DNA of 46,520 nucleotides from assembly GCA_002877855.1 (NCBI GenBank), contig PNIA01000019.1, forward strand, positions 1 through 46,520, in the 5' to 3' direction. A model generated the notes under the pieces. That model saw only the letters and a list, made by a program, of their open reading frames with translations, did no database searches and had not been told where the DNA came from. The translations under genes were made by a program, and so were the position numbers. Shown here piece by piece: positions 7,604 to 16,198 of the stretch. Origin of the DNA: Caldisphaera sp. (GTDB lineage Archaea; Thermoproteota; Thermoprotei_A; Sulfolobales; Acidilobaceae). Position 1 is the stretch's first letter. Each line of letters opens with the position of its first letter.

Positions 7604-7688
7604 ACTTATACCCCATATTTAAATAAAATTTAAAAGCTATAAAATTACATTAAATATTATATGATGATCGATATGAAGAAAACTGAAA

Positions 7689-8090
7689 ATGTCGGATTTT
7701 TTTTCAAGAATCAGATGGGGATTTGGAAGTATATTATTAGTAATTTTGTTAATAATATTTTCAGCAATTTTTATATACATATATCATAAATATAATAGCA
7801 ATTTATCTTTGTTCGTAGCAATATTATTTCTAATTGTGGTAATTATTATAGTCTTTGTTAAATCTTCTGAAATTATTTTGCCAATGAATCCAACAACAAC
7901 ACCAATCATTGGCAAGACTGGTATAGTAATAAAAAAGATTGAAGTTGGGAAACCTGGTGTAGTTAAAATTGATAATCAACTATGGTCTGCATATAGCGAA
8001 ACGAATATAAAAGAAAACACAGAAGTTATAGTTACAGAAGTTAATGGTATTTATGTAAAAGTTAAAGAAAAAACCCAAAATGATAAGTGA
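7689..8090 (+). CDS. Short NfeD-like protein (two membrane helices plus OB-fold)
   Basis: This 133-residue protein has two membrane helices (about 12-31 and 38-58) followed by an NfeD-type OB-fold (about 70-128): TPIIGKTGIVIKKIEVGKPG, KIDNQLWSAYSE, TEVIVTEVNGIYVKVKEK. It corresponds to the C-terminal half of the long NfeD without the protease, a known short form that also partners with SPFH proteins. It is divergent from nfeD (85 bp apart) and 7 bp ahead of a polytopic membrane protein in the same direction, so those two probably form an operon. An in-frame upstream start was not found; ATG 7689 is used. Confidence 0.75.
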   Translation: MSDFFSRIRWGFGSILLVILLIIFSAIFIYIYHKYNSNLSLFVAILFLIVVIIIVFVKSSEIILPMNPTTTPIIGKTGIVIKKIEVGKPGVVKIDNQLWSAYSETNIKENTEVIVTEVNGIYVKVKEKTQNDK

Positions 8091-8097
8091 TTGAAAT

Positions 8098-9201
8098 ATG
8101 AAGCAATTAAATTATAGCAAAATAATGAAGTTAGTAAATAGATCTAGTATGGCTATGGTATATATATCAATATTATTGCTAATAACAGCACTATATTTGG
8201 TTACAAGAAATTTAGGTTTAATACATGCAAAAATAATTTTACTCGCTTTTTTACCTATATTTATTTCTGGTGTAGCAGAATCTTATTCTTCATCATCTTT
8301 AAGGCCGAGCGATAGGTTTGCCTCAATAATATTGATATTACAAATATCATCAACAATTCTTACTTTAATTTTAAGCTTAACTTCTCTTATTACTGGAAAA
8401 ATAATATTTTTATTGGTATCTTTATTTTATTTTGGTCTAGTTAATTTAATAACATCAACAAGATCTAAAGGGGATGTTATGATATCTGTTTTATTAATAG
8501 GCTATACAGGAATCTTATCATCATTGTTTTTATATTTAAATTCTTCTGAAAATATATTCCAATTAGCTATTGGTTTTATATTTATATATGCAATTTCTTC
8601 AATATATGCTGTAACAATACATTCATTTCCAAATACGTTTAAAGATAAACCAAAAATACCAATAGTATATTTGCTTTTTGCATTACAAACTATATCAGCC
8701 ATAATTTATCCATTTATGTTTAGGGTTTCTGTAATATTGTTTTCCATTTCGGCTATAATTTTCTACACATCGATTAACATATACAGATATAAAAAATATA
8801 ATAATTTTGCTAAAAATACTACTAATGTATATGCAAAGGCAGGTACATTATATATGCTATATGGTCAGGAAATAGCTGCTTTATACTCGTTAATTTTATT
8901 AATATCTTCAATTTTATTATATTATAATATAATTAGTATGCTTGATTTTATTCATATTCTCATAATTGGATTTGTTGGGATCCATATATTTATTCATGCT
9001 CCACTTATGTTACCTGTTATATTGAGATGGACATCAGCTAGAAGATATTCATTATTGCCATATATTTTGATTATTATAGCATCTTTGATTTGGCCGATAG
9101 ATCATCACGTATCATTTCTCTTTGTTGCATTGTCTATAGTATTTCTTGTATTGATAGTAAAACCTTCAAAAGAACCTATCCCTTTTTCATTAACTCATTG
9201 A
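8098..9201 (+). CDS. Polytopic membrane protein of unknown function
   Basis: This 367-residue protein is almost entirely hydrophobic, with about 11 or 12 predicted membrane helices separated by short polar loops. The more distinctive stretch is near the C-terminus (DFIHILIIGFVGIHIFIHAP, then LMLPVILRW), with three histidines in or beside helices, loosely like NnrS or other heme/metal-binding membrane proteins. That likeness is too weak to name it. The start is ATG, 7 bp after the short NfeD gene, so the two are probably co-transcribed. The last 7 bp overlap the end of the convergent trmO. Confidence 0.6.
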   Translation: MKQLNYSKIMKLVNRSSMAMVYISILLLITALYLVTRNLGLIHAKIILLAFLPIFISGVAESYSSSSLRPSDRFASIILILQISSTILTLILSLTSLITGKIIFLLVSLFYFGLVNLITSTRSKGDVMISVLLIGYTGILSSLFLYLNSSENIFQLAIGFIFIYAISSIYAVTIHSFPNTFKDKPKIPIVYLLFALQTISAIIYPFMFRVSVILFSISAIIFYTSINIYRYKKYNNFAKNTTNVYAKAGTLYMLYGQEIAALYSLILLISSILLYYNIISMLDFIHILIIGFVGIHIFIHAPLMLPVILRWTSARRYSLLPYILIIIASLIWPIDHHVSFLFVALSIVFLVLIVKPSKEPIPFSLTH

Positions 9202-9686
9202 TTACTCCAAATTCTCTTATACCAATCAGGTGTTTCTATTTTTTCTTTAAGGATCCTTTCTATGGTAAAAGGTCTTATATCTAATATTGGAGTTCCATTA
9301 AACATATCAAGGTTATCTACTTCTAGGATGTTATCTTTTATTCCCATTAACTTTAATATGCTTACTATGAGCAAATTAGGCCTATCTGGAGAACCTGATG
9401 CAAATACCCCAACTTCAGGTGTTTTTATATTATAGAGCCTTTCTATTTTTCTAAATCTGACCTTTAATGTTGCTTGAGAATTTTCTCTTGCCTTATCTGC
9501 ATATCCAATAACTAAAAGATGGGAAAATCCATCCAAACAGCAAATTCCATCCTTATATTTATCATATATAAGTATTTTCCCTCTAACTCCGTTAAAAGAG
9601 TTTCTAATTTCATCATCGCTAAAATCTGTTAAAACTTCGCCAATAGGTTTTAATAAAATTTGTTTATTAGGCAAATTTAATATCAA
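9195..9686 (-). CDS. trmO: tRNA N6-threonylcarbamoyladenosine methyltransferase, TrmO/TsaA family
   Basis: This 163-residue protein has the single beta-barrel of the UPF0066/TrmO family: LKPIGEVLT at the start, CLDGFSHLLVIGYADKAR, EVGVFASGSPDRPNLLIVSI and FNGTPILDIRPF. The family uses S-adenosylmethionine to methylate t6A37 in some tRNAs; the archaeal role is inferred from homology. The usual RSP motif reads GSP here, and the Asn-Pro of RPNP reads NL. The start is TTG 9684-9686, with a second TTG at 9674 possible. A perfect inverted repeat AACCCTA/TAGGGTT spans the start region. The 3' end overlaps the convergent membrane-protein gene by 7 bp. Confidence 0.85.
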   Translation of the reverse strand: MILNLPNKQILLKPIGEVLTDFSDDEIRNSFNGVRGKILIYDKYKDGICCLDGFSHLLVIGYADKARENSQATLKVRFRKIERLYNIKTPEVGVFASGSPDRPNLLIVSILKLMGIKDNILEVDNLDMFNGTPILDIRPFTIERILKEKIETPDWYKRIWSNQ

Positions 9687-9713
9687 CCCTAATTATTAAT
9701 GAACTATAGGGTT
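9685..9713 (-). promoter_or_regulatory. Inverted repeat over the trmO start
   Basis: AACCCTA at 9685-9691 and TAGGGTT at 9707-9713 are perfect complements separated by 15 bp. They sit between the likely TATA region (about 9730-9740, minus strand) and the first trmO codon. It could be an operator for a dimeric repressor or a hairpin in the message. The gap further upstream to 9962 is AT-rich and shows no gene. Confidence 0.35.
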
Positions 9714-9962
9714 AAAATTTTTATTCTTTAAATTAGTAAAGAGAAATTAAATACTATTCAATTTCAGATTATATTACTTATTAACAATAAATAATGAAAA
9801 ACAATAAAATAAATTGCTTTAAGACAAAAGTTTAAATCTGTATTAAACGTTGAGATTGCCTATATGAGGTATAGAATTATCTAAAATGAAGATTGATAAA
9901 TAGAAATAATAGAAAAATAAATCTAATTATAAATATAAAAGTAAAACAATTAATTTATACAT

Positions 9963-11924
9963 TCATTTTATTTCTTTCTTGAATTCTTCAACTGCTTTTT
10001 TAATTTCTTCAACTGAAGCTTCATCTTCCAGAGTCGATATGTCTCCCATTGGTTGATCTAAATAAACTGCCCTAATTACCCTCCTCATAATTTTTCCACT
10101 TCTTGTTTTTGGTAAGGCTTTAACTATTTCAATTCCTTTAAATACCGCTATAGGTCCGAATGTTTTCTTGGCATGTTCGATAAGTTCGTTTTTGAGTTCT
10201 TCGCTGGGTTTATATCCTTCCTTTAGTATGACAAATCCCATTGCAACTTCTCCCCTTACTGGATCAGGTACTCCAACGACAGCAGCTTCTGCAACAGCAG
10301 GATGGGATACTAACGCGCTTTCGAGCTCAAATGTACCAATTCTATGAGCTGATATCTTTATTACATCATCAGCTCTTCCCATAAACCATATGTAGCCATG
10401 TTCATCAATAGTTGCAGCATCTCCTGTATATATCATCCCTTTAAGGTTTGGATTCGCTTCCCAATATGATTTCCAATATCTATCTTGATCTTTCCATAAC
10501 TCTGAAGTAAATCCTGGAAACGGATTTTTTATAACAAGCACACCTTTTTCACCAGGTTTTACTGGTTTCCCAGTGTTTTCATCGACGACTTCTCCAATAA
10601 TACCTGGTAATGGTATACCTGCACTACCGATCTTTATGGGTAACATCTTAATTCCATAAGTGTTTCCTACTATTGGTCCTGCAGTTTCAGTTTGCCAATA
10701 ATGATCTATAACGGGTACTCTGTTTTCAAACACATCATACATCAACCATTTTAATGGTGTTGGATTTAATGGCTCTCCTGCGCTAAACACTACTTCTAAG
10801 CTTGATAAATCATGCTTTTTGGCATAGTCTGTTCCATATTTCATCAAAAGTCTAATTGCTGTAGGTGAAAACCAGACCTTAGTTACTTTATTTCTTTCTA
10901 TAACTTCCCACCACATATCTGGCTTTGGGTAATCAGGAACTCCATCATATAATATGCTTGGTATACCAAATATTGGGACACCCCAAACCATATAGCTGAT
11001 CCCTGCTTGCCATCCAACATCACTTGTTATAAACCAAGTATCAGTTGGCTTTAAATCATAGATCCAACGGGCCATAGTTACAACATGGTTCTGGAAACTT
11101 CCATGCTTATGTACAACAGGTTTTGGTTTTGCTGTAGTGCCTGATGTAGGAGTGATAAAGACTGGCTCATTGGATTCCATCCATTCTACTTCACTTGATC
11201 CGCTTTTAGAAAAGTCTAAAAATTCTTCCCAATAGATATCTCTCCCTTTTTCCATATTTACATCTTGATTAAAATATCCTGATTTTAGTACAACAACTTT
11301 TTTAACCTTAGTCTTCACCAACTTTAATGAATCATCAACAACTTGCTTTAAATTAGAAACTTTTCCTCTTCTTAAATTATAATCTTGTACAAATATCCAT
11401 TCAGCTTCAACTCCATCTATTCTATCAGCTAAAGCCTTTGCAGAAAAACCAGCATAAACGCTTGAATGTATTGCTCCGATTCTTGCAGCTGCATGAAGTA
11501 TTGCAACCGATTCTGGCCTTGTAGGCATATATGTTAAAACTCTATCGCCTTTCTTAACTCCCATGCCTCTCATTGCCGAAGCATATTTATCTACAATGTT
11601 CTTATATTGAGCAAAAGTATAAGTTTTTGAAACTCCTATTTCAGGGTTTTCATATATGTAAACTGCTTTATTTCCATAACCCTTTTCTATTTGGAAATCA
11701 ATATGACTGTATTCGGTATTTGTAATCCCTCCAATAAACCACTTATATGGTTCTCCATTTTTACCCCATTCAAATGTTTTATCCCATGTTTTTTTCCAAT
11801 AAATGTATTTCATGTTTTCTATAGCAATTTTTTCCCAAAAGCTTATTGGATCTTTTTTAGCCAATTCTGTTAAATATTTAACATACGGAGGAATCAAAAC
11901 TAATTCTCCCATTCCTTCTGACAT
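9963..11924 (-). CDS. acs: Acetyl-CoA synthetase-type acyl-CoA ligase (AMP-forming)
   Basis: This 653-residue AMP-binding enzyme has the family's full length. Motifs are the P-loop ITPTSGTTAKPKPVVHKHG, WFITSDVGWQAGISYMVWG, DHYWQTETAGPIVGN, IYTGDAATIDEHGYIWFMGR and the C-terminal PKTRSGKIMRR, whose last Lys is the adenylating and acetylatable residue. It activates acetate or a related short acid (3-hydroxypropionate or 4-hydroxybutyrate ligases have the same fold). The P-loop is non-standard, with TTAKPKP where TTGKPKG is usual. The start is ATG 11924 with GGTGA 6 bp upstream, preferred over the earlier in-frame GTG 11933. The gene is monocistronic, with a palindrome about 30-55 bp upstream. 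Confidence 0.88.
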   Translation of the reverse strand: MSEGMGELVLIPPYVKYLTELAKKDPISFWEKIAIENMKYIYWKKTWDKTFEWGKNGEPYKWFIGGITNTEYSHIDFQIEKGYGNKAVYIYENPEIGVSKTYTFAQYKNIVDKYASAMRGMGVKKGDRVLTYMPTRPESVAILHAAARIGAIHSSVYAGFSAKALADRIDGVEAEWIFVQDYNLRRGKVSNLKQVVDDSLKLVKTKVKKVVVLKSGYFNQDVNMEKGRDIYWEEFLDFSKSGSSEVEWMESNEPVFITPTSGTTAKPKPVVHKHGSFQNHVVTMARWIYDLKPTDTWFITSDVGWQAGISYMVWGVPIFGIPSILYDGVPDYPKPDMWWEVIERNKVTKVWFSPTAIRLLMKYGTDYAKKHDLSSLEVVFSAGEPLNPTPLKWLMYDVFENRVPVIDHYWQTETAGPIVGNTYGIKMLPIKIGSAGIPLPGIIGEVVDENTGKPVKPGEKGVLVIKNPFPGFTSELWKDQDRYWKSYWEANPNLKGMIYTGDAATIDEHGYIWFMGRADDVIKISAHRIGTFELESALVSHPAVAEAAVVGVPDPVRGEVAMGFVILKEGYKPSEELKNELIEHAKKTFGPIAVFKGIEIVKALPKTRSGKIMRRVIRAVYLDQPMGDISTLEDEASVEEIKKAVEEFKKEIK

Positions 11925-11959
11925 ATAGTTCACCTATACCACTTTTTTTCCACCAATAT

Positions 11960-11977
11960 GTATTCTTTTTTGAATAC
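11960..11977 (-). promoter_or_regulatory. Palindrome in the acyl-CoA synthetase promoter
   Basis: GTATTCTTTTTTGAATAC is a perfect 6-bp inverted repeat around a T6 centre. It lies about 35-55 bp upstream of the acs ATG, close to where BRE/TATA contacts would be. It could be a repressor or activator site. There is no other support. Confidence 0.35.
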
Positions 11978-12100
11978 TTAAGCTTTAATTTTCAAATGTA
12001 TATATTAAAAATATTTAATATACTAATAATTTTAAATAATTAGAAAATTTTGCAAATCTATTTATAATAGGTTTTTAACTTATTAATAAAAGGGGAACGC

Positions 12101-13060
12101 ATGAACATAATAGCCGTTGATATTGGGGCTACAAATTTAAGAGTCGCATTGTTTAAAGATAATAAAAAAACTAAAGAACTTAAAATACAAACACCTAAGG
12201 ATAATCCTAGTTTTCTTTCAAAATCAATTATAAACATGATTTATGAGCTTTCTCCTGATAGAGATTTTAATTCAATAGGAATTGGATCTATAGGTCCATT
12301 AGATTTAAAAAAAGGCATTATAGAATTAGCGCCAAATCTTGGACTTAAAAATATCCCTTTAAAAGATCCTATATATGAAGAATTTAGAAAGGAAGTATAT
12401 ATAGCAAATGACGCAATGGCAGCAGTATGGGCTGAAAAAACTCTTGGTGATGGAAAAGACAAAGATGACTTAGCATACATTACTATGAGTTCTGGTATAG
12501 GAGTAGGGGCAATAGTTGATGGTAATTTAATGGTTGGAAGAAGAGGAAATGCTCATGAGCTAGGACACGCAGTTGTAAAATTCGATTCCAATTTTATATG
12601 CGGATGCGGTAGATTAGGTCATTGGGAAGCATATGCGGGAGGAAAAAATATACCTAAAGTAGCTTATGAGATGGCAAAGGAATGGAAAGGAGAAAAAACT
12701 CAAGGATATAATTTGGCTATTAATGGTAATTTAACACCGGAGAAACTCTACGATCTTGCTAGGAAAAATGATGAGTTTTCGAAATCATTAGTTGATTTAT
12801 TAAATATTGTTCATGCTGCTGGTATATCAACTTTAATAGCCGCATACGATCCAGAAGTCATTTATATTGGAGGTAGCATTTATTTATATAATGAAGACTT
12901 AATAAAGCCATACTTATTGAAATACATACCAAAATATAGCGCTCTTGGAGTGCCTGAAATTAAAATGTGTAGTTTTGGTGATGATCAAGTATTATATGGT
13001 GCGGCGAGCATAGCAATTAATCCACCTATAACTATTAAAAAGTTTAATATTTTAAAATAA
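12101..13060 (+). CDS. ROK-family sugar kinase (ATP-dependent hexokinase/glucokinase)
   Basis: This 319-residue ROK protein begins with the phosphate-1 motif VDIGATNLRVALF. It shows NDAMAAVWAEKTLG with the catalytic Asp, MSSGIGVGAIVDG, HELGHAV and the metal motif CGCGRLGHWEAYAGG, where His replaces the last Cys of the usual ROK zinc site. PEVIYIGGSIY lies near the end. Crenarchaea use broad-specificity ATP hexokinases of this family to phosphorylate glucose and related sugars, feeding the lower pathway that includes the GapN-like enzyme at 32.9 kb. AGGGGA precedes the ATG. The 167-bp upstream gap is shared with acs and shows TATA-like TTTATAATAG. Confidence 0.85.
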   Translation: MNIIAVDIGATNLRVALFKDNKKTKELKIQTPKDNPSFLSKSIINMIYELSPDRDFNSIGIGSIGPLDLKKGIIELAPNLGLKNIPLKDPIYEEFRKEVYIANDAMAAVWAEKTLGDGKDKDDLAYITMSSGIGVGAIVDGNLMVGRRGNAHELGHAVVKFDSNFICGCGRLGHWEAYAGGKNIPKVAYEMAKEWKGEKTQGYNLAINGNLTPEKLYDLARKNDEFSKSLVDLLNIVHAAGISTLIAAYDPEVIYIGGSIYLYNEDLIKPYLLKYIPKYSALGVPEIKMCSFGDDQVLYGAASIAINPPITIKKFNILK

Positions 13061-13140
13061 AGTTCACTTTTATTCTTAACACATTTTTATATAAAGATTA
13101 ATTAACTTCTTATATTATTTAATTAATTAAGTGTATTGAG

Positions 13141-13767
13141 GTGGACGGTTCGGCTAAAGTAATAGTTTGCTTAAGGGCTGACTATAATGCAATAAAAACA
13201 ATAAAGAATAAGAAAGACATTTTAGAAAAACAAGGTATAATAATTTTAAATGATTATATAAATACTAAACCAGATGTTATTATATCTCCCTTAAAAAACA
13301 CTCCAGAATATGAAATTTATCATGATAATATTAAAAATTTTAACAATGTTATATACGAGGACGATCCAGATATAGCTTTGTTTAAAGCTATTGCATATCC
13401 TAAATTAGACTTTTCTCACATATTGATTGGAATAGATCCAGGAAGATTATGTGGATATATAATAATGGGAGATGGAATTGTTATAAATTCGGGGAAAATA
13501 GATTGCAATAAAATAGGAAACGTGATTAAAGAAGAATTAAATAAAATACCCTACAAAAGCAAGGAAGTTATATTAGGTACTGGTGAAGGGTGGACTACAG
13601 CTGGAGTTTCATTGATAAATAATGGTCTGCCCTATAAAATGATTAGAGAAGATGAAGTAGCAAAATTTATGCCAAAAACACCTATCTTCAAAATATTTAA
13701 GGATAAAGATGTAAGATCTGCAATGGCTATTGCGCTAAGAGGGAGCAGAAATTGGATGGATCATTGA
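13141..13767 (+). CDS. RuvC/RNase H-fold protein, crenarchaeal, function unknown
   Basis: This 208-residue protein has a first 95 residues resembling a small receiver-like alpha/beta domain (KVIVCLRADYNAIKTIKNKK). From about 96 on there is an RNase H/RuvC-like domain with LIGIDPGRLCGYIIMGDG, an acidic position in VILGTGEGW, and the end motif KDVRSAMAIALRG, comparable to the DxxDA helix of RuvC. Acidic residues are thus retained at the three expected places, although the second Asp of the last motif is replaced. A nuclease role is an inference. The start is GTG. The 3' end overlaps the UbiD-family gene, so the two are translationally coupled. No Holliday-junction partner is adjacent. Confidence 0.6.
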   Translation: MDGSAKVIVCLRADYNAIKTIKNKKDILEKQGIIILNDYINTKPDVIISPLKNTPEYEIYHDNIKNFNNVIYEDDPDIALFKAIAYPKLDFSHILIGIDPGRLCGYIIMGDGIVINSGKIDCNKIGNVIKEELNKIPYKSKEVILGTGEGWTTAGVSLINNGLPYKMIREDEVAKFMPKTPIFKIFKDKDVRSAMAIALRGSRNWMDH

Positions 13768-15008
13768 CTAAATTCATTGATAAAATAGGCGGCGAGTACT
13801 CTGGAAAATTGTCAAGGGACTATGAAGTTTCTAGGTTATTAAAATCTAAACAAGGAACTGAAAAAATTCAAGTATTTAATGTTGATGATATAAGTCAAAT
13901 AAGTTCAGGGAATGTTGTTGATTCAAAAAGAAAAATTTTAGAATCCTTGTCTGTAAATACTTTAGAAGATGCATACAATAAGCTATTAGACTCCTTTTCG
14001 CGAGAAGGGAAAATAGTAAAGGTTGGAGAACCAAAACTAAAAGAAGGAAACTTAAAAGATTTGCCTTTTGTTAAATTCTATGAAAAAGACGGAGGTTATT
14101 ATTTAACAAGTTCATTAATAATAGCATGCTATAAAAATATATGCAATGCGAGTATACATAGGATAATGATGTTAAACGATAAAGAAGCTGCAGTTAGAAT
14201 AGTTCCAAGACACCTATATTATCTATATAACGAGGCATTAAAAAATAATGAGATTCTTCCTGTTTCTGTTATTATAGGAATTCATCCAGCTATCATTTTA
14301 GCCGCATCAAGTTCCCCACAGCTAGGATATTTTGAATTAAATGCGGCAGCGAATATACTTGGTAACCTTGAGATATACAATTCGCCTATACATAAAAACC
14401 CTATACCATTAGGTGCGGCAGCAATTATAGAAGGTTTCATAACAGAAAAACAGGTAGATGAAGGTCCTTTTGTTGAGGCTATGGGGGGTTATGATAAAAT
14501 AAGAAAACAACCAGTTCTAAAAGCAGAAAAGGTTTATCTTAATTCAGATGAGACCACTCATGTAATTTTACCCGGTGGGTATGAACATGCTATGCTTATG
14601 GGATTTCCAAGGGAGGCAAGCATATACAATGCAGTATCTAAGGTTGTTCCGAAAGTTCACGGGGTTCATTTAACATTAAACAGCGGAGGCTGGTTGCATG
14701 CAATTATTTCCATAGATAAAAATCATGATGGTGATTCAAAAAATGCAATTTTAGCTGCTTTTTCTGCCCATCCAAGCCTTAAGCATGTAATTGTTGTTGA
14801 TCCTGATGTTAATATATATGACATAAATGATGTTGAATGGGCCATTGCAACAAGATTTCAGGCAGATAGAGATTTAATAATAATAAATAATGCAAGAGGA
14901 TCAACCCTTGATCCTAGCGCTAAGGATGGTCTTACATCTAAAATGGGGATAGATGCAACAAAGCCATTAAATGCAGGATTTGAATATGAAAGAGCAAAAA
15001 TACCTTAA
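13764..15008 (+). CDS. UbiD-family decarboxylase, probable anhydromevalonate phosphate decarboxylase
   Basis: This protein of about 414 residues has UbiD-family signatures: ASIHRIMMLNDKEAAVRIVP (prenylated-FMN binding region), IIGIHPAIILAAS, NPIPLGAAAIIEGFI, DEGPFVEAMGGYD with the two conserved Glu, and WAIATRFQADRDL. UbiD enzymes use prenylated FMN to decarboxylate unsaturated acids. In Crenarchaea such as Aeropyrum the UbiD homologue decarboxylates trans-anhydromevalonate 5-phosphate in the archaeal mevalonate pathway, the most likely role here. Two starts are possible: TTG 13764, giving a TTGA stop/start overlap with the previous gene, or TTG 13752. The former is preferred. No UbiX partner is in the window. 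Confidence 0.85.
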   Translation: MTKFIDKIGGEYSGKLSRDYEVSRLLKSKQGTEKIQVFNVDDISQISSGNVVDSKRKILESLSVNTLEDAYNKLLDSFSREGKIVKVGEPKLKEGNLKDLPFVKFYEKDGGYYLTSSLIIACYKNICNASIHRIMMLNDKEAAVRIVPRHLYYLYNEALKNNEILPVSVIIGIHPAIILAASSSPQLGYFELNAAANILGNLEIYNSPIHKNPIPLGAAAIIEGFITEKQVDEGPFVEAMGGYDKIRKQPVLKAEKVYLNSDETTHVILPGGYEHAMLMGFPREASIYNAVSKVVPKVHGVHLTLNSGGWLHAIISIDKNHDGDSKNAILAAFSAHPSLKHVIVVDPDVNIYDINDVEWAIATRFQADRDLIIINNARGSTLDPSAKDGLTSKMGIDATKPLNAGFEYERAKIP

Positions 15009-15067
15009 AAATTTTTATATTGAAAACATTAAAATTAGAAATGATAAGATGTGAGGTGGAAAAATTA

Positions 15068-16144
15068 TTGGATACAAATGAAAAATTCGAGCTGATTAAA
15101 AAAAATTTGGTAGAGATTATAACTGAAAAAGAATTAATGGAGAAAATAGAACATGGAGATAAAATGAAAGGTTATTTAGGTTTTGAACCAAGTGGTTTAG
15201 CTCATTTAGGTTGGCTAATATGGATGAACAAAGTAAAAGACTTGATAAATGCAGGAGTAGAGTTTAATTTATTAGAAGCAACATGGCATGCAATGATAAA
15301 TGATAAGCTAGGAGGCAATATGGATTTAATTAGAAAGGCGGCAAGGTTAACTAGAGAAGTAATGAAAGCTTTAGATATACCTACCGAAAAGATAAATTTC
15401 GTGGATGCAGAAGAAATGGCCCAAGATAAAGATTATTGGGCCCTAGTTATTAAAGTTATGAAGATGACAAGTCTAGCAAGAATGAAGAGAGCCTTAACAA
15501 TAATGGGAAGGAGCATGGATGAGGCAGATTTAGATACTTCAAAGTTAATTTATCCAGCGATGCAAGTTAGTGATATAATTTACATGGATTTAGATATAGC
15601 ATTAGGCGGTTTAGATCAAAGGAAAGCGCATATTTTGGCAAGGGAAGTATCTGAAAAAATAAATGCTAAAAAGCCAATTGCTCTGCACACGCCAATACTA
15701 ACAAGCCTTGATGGAGGAGAAAGAATGAGCTTTGGAGAAATAGATGAGCAAGCAGCAAGCCATAAAATGTCAAAGTCGAAACCAAACACAGCTATATTTG
15801 TAAATGATAGCGAAAATAATATAAAAGAAAAAATATTAAATGCTTATTGTCCTCCAAAGCAAGCTGAGTTTAATCCTATATTAGAAATAAACAAATATCT
15901 CTTATTTGCAAGAGAAAACTTTAAGTTAGTTCTAGAAAGACCTGAAAAATACGGCGGAACAGTTGTTTTTGAAAACTATGAAGAATTGGAAAATGCTTAT
16001 GTTAATGGAAAAGTTCACCCGATGGACTTAAAAAATGCAACAATAAATTCCTTAATAGAAATGCTGAGGCCTGTAAGGAAAATATTTGAAAAAGAAGAAA
16101 CCAAGGAGTTAGCTAAAGAAATCTTGAAGGGGATTACTAGGTAA
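15068..16144 (+). CDS. tyrS: Tyrosyl-tRNA synthetase
   Basis: This is a 358-residue archaeal-type TyrRS. The catalytic domain shows GYLGFEPSGLAHLGW (HIGH equivalent, about 36-50), LIYPAMQVSDIIYMDLDIAL, GGLDQRKAHILAREV (tRNA and tyrosine contacts) and HKMSKSKPN (KMSKS loop, about 232). YEELENAYVNGKVHPMDLKN is the archaeal C-terminal anticodon-contact region. The start is TTG 15068 with GAGGTGG 8 bp upstream. This gives MDTNEKFELIKKN, which lines up with the Methanocaldococcus enzyme. An upstream in-frame TTG (15020) would add 16 atypical residues. It lies 59 bp after the UbiD gene with its own TATA-like TTTTTATATT. Confidence 0.95.
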   Translation: MDTNEKFELIKKNLVEIITEKELMEKIEHGDKMKGYLGFEPSGLAHLGWLIWMNKVKDLINAGVEFNLLEATWHAMINDKLGGNMDLIRKAARLTREVMKALDIPTEKINFVDAEEMAQDKDYWALVIKVMKMTSLARMKRALTIMGRSMDEADLDTSKLIYPAMQVSDIIYMDLDIALGGLDQRKAHILAREVSEKINAKKPIALHTPILTSLDGGERMSFGEIDEQAASHKMSKSKPNTAIFVNDSENNIKEKILNAYCPPKQAEFNPILEINKYLLFARENFKLVLERPEKYGGTVVFENYEELENAYVNGKVHPMDLKNATINSLIEMLRPVRKIFEKEETKELAKEILKGITR

Positions 16145-16165
16145 TTTTTTAATTAAAATTTTTAA
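16142..16165 (+). terminator. T-rich terminator after tyrS
   Basis: Two T-runs (T6 at 16145-16150 and T5 at 16159-16163) directly follow the tyrS stop and precede the dnaG promoter. They are consistent with intrinsic archaeal termination. The call rests on composition only. Confidence 0.35.
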
Positions 16166-16167
16166 TA

Positions 16168-16194
16168 AATTTATATGCTCTGACAAAAACGTCA
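16168..16194 (+). promoter_or_regulatory. dnaG promoter: TATA box plus TGAC/GTCA palindrome
   Basis: AATTTATAT at 16168-16176 is a good archaeal TATA box and predicts transcription from about 16198. Between it and that start lies TGACAAAAACGTCA (16181-16194), a 4-bp inverted repeat around six bases. A protein bound there would block polymerase, so it is a plausible operator. Confidence 0.5.
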
Positions 16195-16198
16195 ATAT

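Noticed and set aside
7665..7690. ATGATGATCG..CTGAAA looked like C and D boxes of an sRNA
   Set aside because: Only one guide-length interval of 15 nt is present, with no second C'/D' pair, and it overlaps the start of the short NfeD gene.
9840..9960. Possible small RNA (GTTTAAATC box, CTATATGAGGTATAG)
   Set aside because: Only a 5-bp stem and no recognisable RNA family; AT-rich chance pairing is likely.
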